DNA of 64,000 nucleotides from Ruminococcus sp. FC2018 (GTDB lineage Bacteria; Bacillota; Clostridia; Oscillospirales; Ruminococcaceae), in assembly GCF_000621805.1 (NCBI RefSeq), contig NZ_JHXH01000008.1, positions 1-64,000 on the forward strand, in the 5' to 3' direction. The notes beneath the pieces were generated by a model, which saw only the letters and a program-made list of their open reading frames with translations, was not told the DNA's origin and searched no databases. This document shows positions 49,766-57,735 of the stretch, one piece after another; the first letter of the stretch is position 1; every line of letters begins with the position of its first letter. The position numbers and the translations under genes were made by a program.

Positions 49766-51460
49766 ATGACAAACACAACTAACACTACCAAGAAAACAAA
49801 CGGAAAAATAAAGAGGACCCTCACCGCAGCACTGGCGGCAATAATGATGATGTCCACAGCGGCAACCTTCGCTGCATCTGCTGACAACACTCAGGCAGTT
49901 GTAAACATGAACACAAATACCGCTATTACAACAGCAGAAAACTACGGCTCATATGTTAAGGTGGACAGAGAGCTGCTGACAGTCAAGAACGTTACATCTA
50001 AAACTATTTTCAAGGTGCTTGAGGAATGCACAGAGCTGGGCAAGTTCTTTACACCGGCACTCAGCGGAATACTTGATCTGTTCATAGGCGCTAAGCCTGA
50101 TCCTACCCAGGAAAAGCTTGATAAGATAAACGAAAAGATAGACAAGCTGTTTGACCGCATCGACAAGATGCAGAACGAGCTGATCTCCACAATGGAAACA
50201 GACATAGGCGTTCAGAGCTTCCACGAGGCTTACACAGCTTTTAAGGCACAGACCAAGGCAATGAGAAGAAAGATCAGCGAGATCTCAACAGACACTTCCC
50301 TCACACAGCTTGACAAGATCGCAAAGATCGGCTCCCTCGCAGGCGCATACAGCGAGTGGGACATAAAGTTTGAAAACATACTTGGTCAGCTCAACGAGCT
50401 GTTCATGAATCCTTCAGCTACTGCAAACACCAACATTTTTGAGCTTACCTACAGACATTTCTGTGCACAGTCAATGTTCAGCGGCGAGGCTATTGACAAG
50501 GCAAAGCCTCTTTGCGACGCACTTATGCAGACATACATCGCAGGCTGCACCACACTTACAGAGTGCCTCAGCGCACAGCTCTACATCAGCCAGCTTCCAA
50601 AGGAATATCAGGACAAGGTCGACCCTGCTTTCAAGTCTCACATCTGCCTCAACAGAAACGACATCATTGGCGAGATAAAGAGCATAAGCGAACATATCGC
50701 AAGCCAGAACGGAAATATAGTTTATTTTAACGGCAAGGCAGTAAAGTACTTTAACGGTACCGGCGGAAGAATACTCCCTGCTGACTCCAAGGTAGAACAC
50801 AACGTTGACAAACTCAACCCCAATAAGGATTACTACTGTGTTAAAATAAGCTACAATTCCTTCGTAAAGGTAACTCCCGTATACTACACCGATGAAGAGC
50901 TCGCAGCCCTGCAAACATCCTCAGCGCTGTTCAAGAATCTGTACGATTTCACATTCAACAGATCCAGAATGATCTTTGTAAACAAGAATCCACAAGGAAC
51001 AGGCCGTGAGGTCAATGATAAGGTCGGCTATGAGATCCATGGCAACGCTTCCTACTACGACGGCAAGTATCACGACAATATGTCCAAAACCATTCAGGAC
51101 TGGTACAATGGCAGGATATGCAAAAAGAGCATAGAGTTTGATGACTTCAAAGCAATAGCTAAATACTGCTCCGGTAAGGGCATATCTATCCGAACACTTC
51201 TGAACAACGTTGGCATCGACACAACAGCAGTTCCTCAGAACGCAAACCTCGTTACAAGCAAAGCTATCGACGGAAGCAACGGCGATGCAGACAGAATCTT
51301 CAGAGAGGTCTATTATGAAAAGACTTTCTATATGGGCATCAACATCGACCAGGTCGGAGCAACCGAGCAGAAGTATCAGCTCCTTGACTGCGGCTGGAAC
51401 CTGTGGAAAGGCGGAGAAGAATGGAACTACGCACCGGGCGGAGCATTCTGCTGGATCTGA
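49766..51460 (+). CDS. Secreted protein of unknown function, paralogue 2
   Basis: A 564-residue exported protein paralogous to the one at 31114. The signal peptide and the N-terminal helical half are nearly identical (KIDKLFDRIDKMQNELIS, IGSLAGAYSEWDIKFEN), as is the tail LDCGWNLWKGGEEWNYAPGG. The middle (about 300-415) is replaced by unrelated sequence, including VYFNGKAVKYFNGTGG and YCVKISYNSFVKVTP. This pattern, with constant ends and a variable centre, suggests diversifying selection on the exposed part. AAGGAGGAATCACT precedes the ATG as in copy 1. It sits next to relaxase and tRNA fragments. Confidence 0.8.
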   Translation: MTNTTNTTKKTNGKIKRTLTAALAAIMMMSTAATFAASADNTQAVVNMNTNTAITTAENYGSYVKVDRELLTVKNVTSKTIFKVLEECTELGKFFTPALSGILDLFIGAKPDPTQEKLDKINEKIDKLFDRIDKMQNELISTMETDIGVQSFHEAYTAFKAQTKAMRRKISEISTDTSLTQLDKIAKIGSLAGAYSEWDIKFENILGQLNELFMNPSATANTNIFELTYRHFCAQSMFSGEAIDKAKPLCDALMQTYIAGCTTLTECLSAQLYISQLPKEYQDKVDPAFKSHICLNRNDIIGEIKSISEHIASQNGNIVYFNGKAVKYFNGTGGRILPADSKVEHNVDKLNPNKDYYCVKISYNSFVKVTPVYYTDEELAALQTSSALFKNLYDFTFNRSRMIFVNKNPQGTGREVNDKVGYEIHGNASYYDGKYHDNMSKTIQDWYNGRICKKSIEFDDFKAIAKYCSGKGISIRTLLNNVGIDTTAVPQNANLVTSKAIDGSNGDADRIFREVYYEKTFYMGINIDQVGATEQKYQLLDCGWNLWKGGEEWNYAPGGAFCWI

Positions 51461-51496
51461 TAAGATAGCAATAAATCATACTGTGTTTGATAATTC

Positions 51497-51540
51497 AAAA
51501 CAGCACTCGTACACAAAGTACGGGTGCTGCTTTTGTTTTA
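51497..51540 (+). terminator. Terminator of secreted protein copy 2
   Basis: CAGCACTCGTAC (51501-51512) pairs with GTACGGGTGCTG (51518-51529), then TTTTGTTTT. Confidence 0.92.
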
Positions 51541-51632
51541 AACTATAGCGTATTCTCCGTATTACATTTTATCAGCAGAAAAGAGAAATTACCACCGAAG
51601 GAACAAAGTCCCGTTTATTATCATTGACCGAA

Positions 51633-52769
51633 TTAGTTTTCAAGAAGCTGCTTTGCTCTCTTGTGTATCTGATCTTCGATAAGCTTTAGCCGTTTGCTGT
51701 CAAGATTATAGCGTGGATGCTTTTGAAACCTGAAATCAAGCAGTTTTCTCAAGCCCTCTTTGTGCTTGCCCGTAAGCACCGCTTTTGCTGTGCCGATAAA
51801 GTCATCATACACGCTGGGAACAAGCGTACTTGCATAATCATCAAGTGCTTTTTCACTCACAAAGCTGTCAAGTCCTGCAAGATTGAACAGTGAGTTTCCG
51901 TGATCGAACAGCGGCGCAGGTTCAACTATCTTATTTGTCTTGTTATCCACCATGAACCCAAAGTTTCCAAAATGTCGGTCGGTATTGCAGATTACAGCGT
52001 CAAGAACGAGCATATCATCAAGAGCCTTAGTGTATTTCTTACCAAGCGACTCATAGTACGCTCTTACTGCTTTCATACCGCCCTTTCGGACAAGTCTTCC
52101 TACCGGGATAAATGACCTCTGCTTGCTTGTGAACAGTTCACAGGTAGAGCACAGCTCACCTTTCCACTTTGCAATGCTGTAATCGACAGTATCTATGCCA
52201 AGTACCTTTGCTATCTGGCAAGCATAGTATTCCGAATACGGTTCAAAGCCTGTATTTGATGCACCCTTTGTACCGCCCTTGAAAAGCTGTATCTTCCCCT
52301 CAACTCTTCTCCAGCATTTCGGGAGCATTCCATTGGTGGTAAACTCAGGACAAGAAGCAAGTGATGATCTTACCGAGCTTCCGAAGCCTGTGAAAGCAAT
52401 GAGCCCGAGTATCCGGCTGAACCTGTTGTCATACAGGTTGTATTTATCAAAGCTGCCTCCAAAGCCTTCTTCAACTACCCAGTAACAATCATTCAAGGAC
52501 ATACCCTTTGAAACTCTGATTATGTTCATCGGTCTGTTGATGCTCATTCCGCATTTTGCAAGAAAGCTGCTGACATATGCTCTGTTCTTTGGTATTGTCC
52601 TGTTCCTGAGCCAGCGTGATACGCCTTCTCCGTCAACTTCCAGGTCAAGAGGCATCAGCTGTCTCTTTTTTTCATTTACCCACAGTATTTCTATCTCCGG
52701 CTCGTTTGTATCCTCGGTAGCCGTAAACCTTATAAGCGGCGTATCAAAATGCCTGAGTTCGTAGGTCAT
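51633..52769 (-). CDS. HipA-like kinase domain protein
   Basis: A 378-residue protein with the HipA C-terminal kinase fold. NTDRHFGNFGFM serves as the catalytic loop (catalytic Asp and Asn) and PLFDHGNSLF as the metal-binding DFG-like motif. The N-terminal portion lacks the typical HipA N-1 domain, and no HipB-type antitoxin gene flanks it. HipA kinases phosphorylate proteins such as GltX to arrest growth; related CtkA/YjjJ-type solitary kinases exist. ATG 52769 follows AAAGGAGG by 8 nt. It has its own consensus promoter. Confidence 0.82.
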   Translation of the reverse strand: MTYELRHFDTPLIRFTATEDTNEPEIEILWVNEKKRQLMPLDLEVDGEGVSRWLRNRTIPKNRAYVSSFLAKCGMSINRPMNIIRVSKGMSLNDCYWVVEEGFGGSFDKYNLYDNRFSRILGLIAFTGFGSSVRSSLASCPEFTTNGMLPKCWRRVEGKIQLFKGGTKGASNTGFEPYSEYYACQIAKVLGIDTVDYSIAKWKGELCSTCELFTSKQRSFIPVGRLVRKGGMKAVRAYYESLGKKYTKALDDMLVLDAVICNTDRHFGNFGFMVDNKTNKIVEPAPLFDHGNSLFNLAGLDSFVSEKALDDYASTLVPSVYDDFIGTAKAVLTGKHKEGLRKLLDFRFQKHPRYNLDSKRLKLIEDQIHKRAKQLLEN

Positions 52770-52799
52770 ACCAATGCCTCCTTTCGTGATCTTGACTTT

Positions 52800-52828
52800 A
52801 GTATACCACAAGATTCATGATTTAGCAA
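52800..52828 (-). promoter_or_regulatory. Promoter of the HipA-like gene
   Basis: Minus strand -35 TTGCTA (52823-52828), 17-nt spacer, -10 TATACT (52800-52805). Confidence 0.75.
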
Positions 52829-52870
52829 GTGGCATCATACTGAATTCTTTTTTGTCGGCTACCTGAATCC

Positions 52871-54508
52871 TCATGTCATTATATCAGTCTGCGGTTTGAG
52901 CCTGCCGATGAAACGGTAGTATATTTCTATCTGCTGGTATGTCCTGCCGCTTTGGTCCTTTTCCTTATGGTGAACGACTATCCTGTCGATAAGCTCATTG
53001 AGTATGTTCGCATCAAGCTCGTTAATATAGGTGTATTTCTTTACGATGTTGATGAACCTGTCCGATGCGTCGGTTTGCTTTTTCGCCTCGTCAAATTCCT
53101 GTTTGAGCTGAAGTATGCCCTGACTTAACTCCTTTTGCTCCTGCTCGTACTTTTCAGACATCTGCTCATATCTCGATTCGGGTATCTTTCCCAGTGCGGA
53201 ATCCTCGTACAGCTTTGAAAGTATCTTGTCTATCTCTTTTTGTCTTGTCTGCTTTCGCTCGGCTTCGTTTACAATGCTTTCAAGCTGTCTGCGTGAACTG
53301 CTTTTGCATCTGCTTTGCAGGAACTTTCTGAACCCGATTATGTCCTTTGCACAGCAGCCTATCATTTTCTGCAAGTCGCAGAACACAAGCTGATACAGCA
53401 CATCATAAGTGATGTAATGCGAGGCACAGTATTCCTTGCCGTGGGTTTTGTACATCCAGCAGGAGTATGCGCCGTGATACGTTCCGTCACTCTTTTTCTT
53501 CTGCGAGTATGTCAGTGCGTGACCGCAGTCCGAACAGTACACAAGCCCTGCGAATATCTGCACCTTTCCGCTTTGTGTCGGGCGGTGCTTGGCGGCAAGT
53601 ATCTTATGCACCGTGTCCCACAGCTCCTGGGAGATTATCGGCTCGTGGCAGTTCTCGACAACTATCCATTCATCTCTGGGGCACTTGACCTTTTCCTTAC
53701 TTTTCATCGACTTGTTTTTCTGCTTGCCGTAGACCAGCTTTCCGAGATAGACCTCGTTATCGAGTATCACTCTGATAGATGTTACGTGCCAGTCGAAGTC
53801 CTTGCGCCAGTAGTCCGACTTGTAGTAATCGGGGTTGTGCTGATTGAAGTAGGCTATCGGTGTGAGCAGTTTTTCCTCTCTGAAGATCTTGGTCATGCGG
53901 TTGTAGCCCACGCCCTGTGCGGCAAGTCTGAAGATCCGTCTGACCGTTTCAGCGGCAGGCTCGTCAATAACAAGGTGGTGACGGTCTTTGGGGTCGAGCT
54001 TGTAGCCAAACGGCGGACGGGAGCCGATGTACTGTCCTTCCTTTGCTTTGGCTCGCTTTGCCGACTTGGTCTTTTTCGAGGCTTCCCTTGCGTAGTATTC
54101 GTTTATGACATTTCTCATCGGAAACATCATATCATAGTCACTTTTCATCGAATCATAGCCGTCATCGACAGCTATGAACCTTACGCCTTTGTCCTTGAAC
54201 TCCTCCACATACATTCCCACCTCGATGTAAGAGCGCCCGAACCTCGACTGGTCTTTAACAATGACTGTGTCTATACGGCCGTTTTCGATGTCCTCACGCA
54301 TTCGCTCAAACGCAGGTCGTTCAAAGTTGGTTCCGCTGTAACCGTCATCATCGTATACCTCGTAGTCGGTTATCCCGTGGCCCTTACAGTACTGCTTGAG
54401 CAGTATCTTCTGCGACTCGATGCTGATGCTCTCACCGCTGCGTCCATCATCTACAGACAGTCGGCAGTACAGTGCAGCTTTTTTAGGCTGATCGATCGTC
54501 TTTTCCAT
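52871..54508 (-). CDS. Large serine recombinase (TnpX/TndX-like)
   Basis: A 545-residue site-specific recombinase of the large serine family that excises and inserts mobile elements. The N-terminal resolvase domain has the nucleophile Ser18 in YCRLSVDDG, followed by SIESQ, DDGYSGTNFERP and KDQSRFGR. The recombinase domain (PFGYKLD, about 190-290) precedes a zinc ribbon (CSDCG, then CWMYKTHGKEYC) and a C-terminal coiled coil (about 400-500). ATG 54508 follows GAAAGGAGAGC. The close relatives of this type move Tn4451-like mobilizable transposons, consistent with the mob genes upstream. An end repeat or att site was not identified. Confidence 0.93.
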   Translation of the reverse strand: MEKTIDQPKKAALYCRLSVDDGRSGESISIESQKILLKQYCKGHGITDYEVYDDDGYSGTNFERPAFERMREDIENGRIDTVIVKDQSRFGRSYIEVGMYVEEFKDKGVRFIAVDDGYDSMKSDYDMMFPMRNVINEYYAREASKKTKSAKRAKAKEGQYIGSRPPFGYKLDPKDRHHLVIDEPAAETVRRIFRLAAQGVGYNRMTKIFREEKLLTPIAYFNQHNPDYYKSDYWRKDFDWHVTSIRVILDNEVYLGKLVYGKQKNKSMKSKEKVKCPRDEWIVVENCHEPIISQELWDTVHKILAAKHRPTQSGKVQIFAGLVYCSDCGHALTYSQKKKSDGTYHGAYSCWMYKTHGKEYCASHYITYDVLYQLVFCDLQKMIGCCAKDIIGFRKFLQSRCKSSSRRQLESIVNEAERKQTRQKEIDKILSKLYEDSALGKIPESRYEQMSEKYEQEQKELSQGILQLKQEFDEAKKQTDASDRFINIVKKYTYINELDANILNELIDRIVVHHKEKDQSGRTYQQIEIYYRFIGRLKPQTDIMT

Positions 54509-54645
54509 AAATGCTCTCCTTTCTGCGCCTGTGTGGCTGACCTTTTCTTTCAAACGGACAGTATACCACAGCCGCCTGCACATATCCAGACCACACAGTA
54601 CATTTTGGAGGAGTGCATAAAAACATCGGCAAGCATTGCAGCAAA

Positions 54646-55089
54646 CTACATATCCATTTTGATATCGAGTTCTTCCTCCTCATCGGGCAGCTTCATTTCG
54701 TATGGGTCGGTCATTTTCCTATACTTCATCAGCTCATTTTCTCTCTGCTCAAGGAACGGGTCGGGCTTTGGTCTGCATCTTTCGGGCATAGCCTCGATAG
54801 TCTCACGAAGTATCCTTTTCTCCTCTTTCTGCTGCCAGCTGACCTGCTCCCCCACTTCCTCGCCTGACTCAGCACTTCGCACCATAAGATTCTGAAGCCT
54901 TTCCTGCGGTGACATATCATCGTTGCTTGCCGACCACACACGGTAGGTCACGCCGTCGTTCATAGGGTAGTCGGAGTAACCGAGCACAGCCGAGTCACCC
55001 TTTTGGCACTCGGGTATTTCAAGCCCCTGCTCGTCCTTTGGAAGTATCTTCTGACTGATGTTTTCGTTCCCTTGTTCTTTCATTTGCAT
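54646..55089 (-). CDS. Hypothetical acidic protein of the mobilization region (147 aa)
   Basis: A hydrophilic, acidic protein, not recognised. It has a GYSDYPMNDGVTYRVWSASN segment that looks folded, and a Glu/Lys-rich helical half (EEKRILRETIEAMPER, EELDIKMDM end). AAAGGAAAGATGCAA precedes the ATG. On the minus strand, the hairpin array lies in its leader, between it and the relaxase gene, so it is probably the last gene of the mob transcript. Confidence 0.65.
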   Translation of the reverse strand: MQMKEQGNENISQKILPKDEQGLEIPECQKGDSAVLGYSDYPMNDGVTYRVWSASNDDMSPQERLQNLMVRSAESGEEVGEQVSWQQKEEKRILRETIEAMPERCRPKPDPFLEQRENELMKYRKMTDPYEMKLPDEEEELDIKMDM

Positions 55090-55109
55090 CTTTCCTTTCG
55101 TCTTTATTC

Positions 55110-55550
55110 AAAGGGTGTCATGATTCGTGATACCCTTTTCACCTGCCCTGTTCTGAGGCGGGTGGTGTACCTTGTTTCAGGGTATACCACGGTGGACGAT
55201 TTGTTCACCGTTAAGGTGTTTCCGTTTTGGAAACACCTTTGAGTTTTCACAAGGGGTGGGCGTTTTGTCCACCCCTTTGTTTTTATAAGGACTGAACGAT
55301 TCGTTCACCCCTTTGCCGAGGTGGTGATTTGCCACCCCATAGTTACCCGCACAGTTTCGTGCCGGTTATGATGGGGTACCGTATGCGTACTCCACGATGA
55401 CGGGATGTTTTGTCCCGTCACAGAGACGCTGTCCTGTATTGGGACTGCGTCGATACCAAAAGTCCATTTTGGGCACTCGGTCCTGTTTTGGGACTGAATT
55501 CTATGGGGTAACGATTCGTTACTCCACGGCTCAGTACCGTTTCGGTATCC
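55110..55550. repeat. Array of about 16 hairpins with a constant GNTTY pentaloop and variable stems
   Basis: Plus-strand loops start near 55122 GATTC, 55150, 55174 GTTTC, 55198 GATTT, 55224 GTTTT, 55262 GTTTT, 55298 GATTC, 55326 GATTT, 55354 GTTTC, 55381, 55407 GTTTT, 55436 GTATT, 55462, 55485 GTTTT, 55513 GATTC and 55539 GTTTC. Spacing is about 23-38 nt, mostly 24-28. Stems of 6-12 bp differ in every unit (for example AAGGTGTTTCC, AAGGGGTGGGC, CGGTGGAC, TGACGGGA), often with G-T wobble. It fills the whole gap between the relaxase and the 147-aa gene. No protein frame crosses it. Confidence 0.85.
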
Positions 55551-55554
55551 GGAA

Positions 55555-57018
55555 TTACATCATCTGCATCTCGTCCGTCTGCTCCTCGTCCTGTTCCTCC
55601 CTTTGCTCTTGCTCATCAAAACGCTCTTGCTGCTCTGCCTTTTCCTGGTTATCCTCTTTCAGCAAAGCTATTACAATGCCTATGATGAACCCAAGGTTCT
55701 GACCTGCAAGCTGAGCCTCTATGCGTTTGCGTATCTCCTCGGGATCATCGCTCTCGCTCATTTCAGCAAGTGAGATAACAGCACCCAGACCAGTGCCGAC
55801 AGCACCACCGATATTGACAGCACTGCTATTGAGAAGATCCTCAGCCTCTTGTTCAGAGTATCTATTGTTTTGAGCATCTCTTGTCTGCTCTCGGACAGCT
55901 GCGATGACAGCCTCGAAGTAAACTCTTCTCGACTCCTCCCAACCTGTTGGAGCAGCTCTTTCACCTCCGAAGTCTGCCTTGATATCGTCTGCTCCGAATC
56001 CAGCATAGTCGAACTTATGCAGTTCACCATTCCCTGCGCCGTTGGCATTCGCTTCATTACCTGGTACAGCTTTTCCTGAAATTCTGTCTGCTGCCCAAGC
56101 TGTGAAAGCATCAGCTCCCAGTGATCCTTGGGTATCGCATAGACTGTCGGCTGGTACGGTATCTCTTGAATTTCCTCCGCCGCCCTCTTTTGCGAGCCGA
56201 GCAATCTGTTCAAGGTATTGTTCTCTGATTCTGAACTCACGCTGCATTGCCTCCTTTAAAAATCTTGTATCGTGCAGTTTGTTGTCCCTGACCTTTCGCC
56301 CGTTGGGACAGGTGTAGGTCATAGTTTTTTGCTGCTCCTCCCACCTGACATCGTAGCCTTTCTCACGCAGGCGGTGGATAAACTCTTTCCTGCTGCCGCA
56401 GGTCTTCATCAGATTTGTTATCTCATACAGCAAGTCAAACTTCCAGCTGCTGCCCCTTTGCTGTGCTCGGTATTCTCTCTGTCCGAGGTTGATGCTCGGC
56501 TTTCTTGGATCGTAAGGCTCGAGCACTTTAAGTCCGTGAGCAGCGCATATCTCGTCATTGAGCTGACGCATCTTCGCAAGTGTGAACTTGTTCATGTGAA
56601 GCTTTTGACCATCTGCAAAACTCGTTGCATTGATAACAAAATGATTGTGGTACTGTCCGTTGTCAAGGTGAGTCGCCACCAGCACCTCGTGCTTTGGAAA
56701 GAACTCCTTGACGAACTGCATACCGATGTCGTGCGCCTGCTCGGGTGAGATGTTATCCTTCGGACTGAACGACTGGACGTACTGATAAAACCTTACGTTG
56801 TTCTTCCCCTTGCCGAGTCTCATCTCCTGCTCGGCGGCATAGAGCGCCTGGGTTGCAAGAAAAGATTTCTGTGCAAGCTCGGGCACACAATTATGTCCGC
56901 TGACCAGCTTGACCTGCTCGTTGAGCTGCGTCTTGTCAGGTCTGATGCAGTAGCTTATGAGCCTGCCCTGCGCCGAGGGAGTCTGTTTGCTCTCGGGGAT
57001 ATTCTGAATGATAGCTAT
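55555..57018 (-). CDS. Relaxase (MobA/VirD2-like, MOBP type)
   Basis: A DNA-nicking relaxase of about 487 residues that starts conjugal transfer. Motif I with the catalytic Tyr is GRLISYCIRPDKT (Tyr about residue 23), and motif III is HLDNGQYHNHF with the metal-binding His. These lie partly upstream of the first standard start in the frame (GTG 56886), so the protein must begin earlier. The best fit is an ATA at 57018, giving an N terminus AIIQNIPESKQ and overlapping the TAG stop of mobC; there is no ATG, GTG or TTG between. The C-terminal third is Glu/Gln-rich with a hydrophobic GFIIGIVIALL segment. A second gene is nested in the other frame. Confidence 0.85.
   Translation of the reverse strand: MAIIQNIPESKQTPSAQGRLISYCIRPDKTQLNEQVKLVSGHNCVPELAQKSFLATQALYAAEQEMRLGKGKNNVRFYQYVQSFSPKDNISPEQAHDIGMQFVKEFFPKHEVLVATHLDNGQYHNHFVINATSFADGQKLHMNKFTLAKMRQLNDEICAAHGLKVLEPYDPRKPSINLGQREYRAQQRGSSWKFDLLYEITNLMKTCGSRKEFIHRLREKGYDVRWEEQQKTMTYTCPNGRKVRDNKLHDTRFLKEAMQREFRIREQYLEQIARLAKEGGGGNSRDTVPADSLCDTQGSLGADAFTAWAADRISGKAVPGNEANANGAGNGELHKFDYAGFGADDIKADFGGERAAPTGWEESRRVYFEAVIAAVREQTRDAQNNRYSEQEAEDLLNSSAVNIGGAVGTGLGAVISLAEMSESDDPEEIRKRIEAQLAGQNLGFIIGIVIALLKEDNQEKAEQQERFDEQEQREEQDEEQTDEMQMM
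55758..56240 (-). CDS. Nested coiled-coil membrane protein within the relaxase gene
   Basis: A 160-residue frame wholly inside the relaxase gene, same strand, different frame. It encodes MSSESENNTLNRLLG, a coiled coil (VKELLQQVGRSREEFTSRL) and a C-terminal transmembrane helix (IFSIAVLSISVVLSALVWVLL). The relaxase remnant at 48595-49084 keeps both frames (MVNCINSTM in this one). ColE1 has the same layout: mbeB and mbeD lie within mbeA. A mobilization accessory role is inferred from that. Confidence 0.65.
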   Translation of the reverse strand: MSSESENNTLNRLLGSQKRAAEEIQEIPYQPTVYAIPKDHWELMLSQLGQQTEFQEKLYQVMKRMPTAQGMVNCISSTMLDSEQTISRQTSEVKELLQQVGRSREEFTSRLSSQLSESRQEMLKTIDTLNKRLRIFSIAVLSISVVLSALVWVLLSHLLK

Positions 57019-57329
57019 GACTTTTCACTCTCCTTTGCGATTGTTTCCAGCAGCTTTTCGTATGTCGCAAGCAGTTTTGACAGGTCGATGACCTTTATCT
57101 CACCGAGGTGAGCCAGCCTTGTGAGCTGGTTAAGATTGTTGCCCTGGTAGTGAAGCTCTTTATTTATCTCTTTGAGCGCATCGTTTGAAACTATTTTCCC
57201 TTCCGAACACATTTTCACAACGAATCGGTTGATGGACGGGCAGCCTGCCTGGATGACTCTCTCAAAAATCATTTTCTTTTCCTCGGGAGTCATACGAAGA
57301 TTCATTCGCTCGGTCTGTTTTCTCGCCAT
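57015..57329 (-). CDS. MobC-like relaxosome accessory protein
   Basis: A 104-residue protein starting ARKQTERMNLRMTPEEKK, with a ribbon-helix-helix N terminus and the YQGNNLNQLTRLAH motif typical of MobC/MbeC family proteins that open oriT DNA for the relaxase. ATG 57329 follows AAAGGAG by 7 nt; the long frame upstream has no ribosome-binding site. Its TAG stop overlaps the proposed ATA start of the relaxase. Confidence 0.88.
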   Translation of the reverse strand: MARKQTERMNLRMTPEEKKMIFERVIQAGCPSINRFVVKMCSEGKIVSNDALKEINKELHYQGNNLNQLTRLAHLGEIKVIDLSKLLATYEKLLETIAKESEKS

Positions 57330-57355
57330 GAGTTTTCTCCTTTCGCTGATAGAAT

Positions 57356-57460
57356 AAGGGGTGCGGGTTCGCCCGCATTTGTGCAAAGGCTGCGCCCGCA
57401 AAGTGCGGGTGGGTGCCACAGCGCTATGCTTGCCACGCCGACCGAGGTCGGCAAAAGAGA
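57356..57460. other. Candidate origin of transfer (oriT)
   Basis: Just upstream of mobC are perfect inverted repeats: TGCGGG-TTCG-CCCGCA (57362-57377), CCCGCA-AAG-TGCGGG (57395-57409) and GCCGAC-CGAG-GTCGGC (57437-57452). The placement before mobC/relaxase and the GC-rich repeats fit an oriT; AAGTGCGGGTGGGTGCC after the second hairpin may hold the nick. This is inferred, with no known nic sequence matched exactly. Confidence 0.45.
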
Positions 57461-57591
57461 CAAGGCTCTGCACATAAGGGTACACTTTGTGAGCAAAGAT
57501 ATTGGCAGAAAGGGAAAAAGCATCTGCTACTAAACTGCTGCGAACAGTTTTTCATTTTAACTTTCAGGTACGATAAAACTGCACCGATTTT

Positions 57592-57720
57592 TATCGTCAC
57601 TATCGTCACTGCCATGCCATTTTTTTCGATGACGGTTGTGACAGTTATGACAGTTGTGACACTTGAACTGCACACATATATATCCCCATATTCAAGTGTC
57701 ATCGTGTCACAGGTGTCATT
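57592..57720. repeat. Tandem TGTCAC-type direct repeats (operator or iteron-like)
   Basis: TATCGTCAC twice in tandem (57592-57609); three tandem 9-mers GTT(G/A)TGACA (57635-57661); a perfect 11-bp inverted repeat TGACACTTGAA / TTCAAGTGTCA (57657-57667 with 57691-57701); and further GTGTCA boxes to 57720. The same TGTCA/TGACA box recurs upstream of lexA (58985-59125) and in the relaxase remnant region near 49150. Confidence 0.75.
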
Positions 57721-57735
57721 TCAAAAAACAAAAAG

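Noticed and set aside
53315-54895. 526-codon open frame on plus
   Set aside because: It is antisense to the serine recombinase; its protein has no recognisable motif and the recombinase has all catalytic motifs.
55110-55550. CRISPR array
   Set aside because: Units share only a 5-nt loop; there is no constant repeat, no spacers of fixed length and no cas gene.
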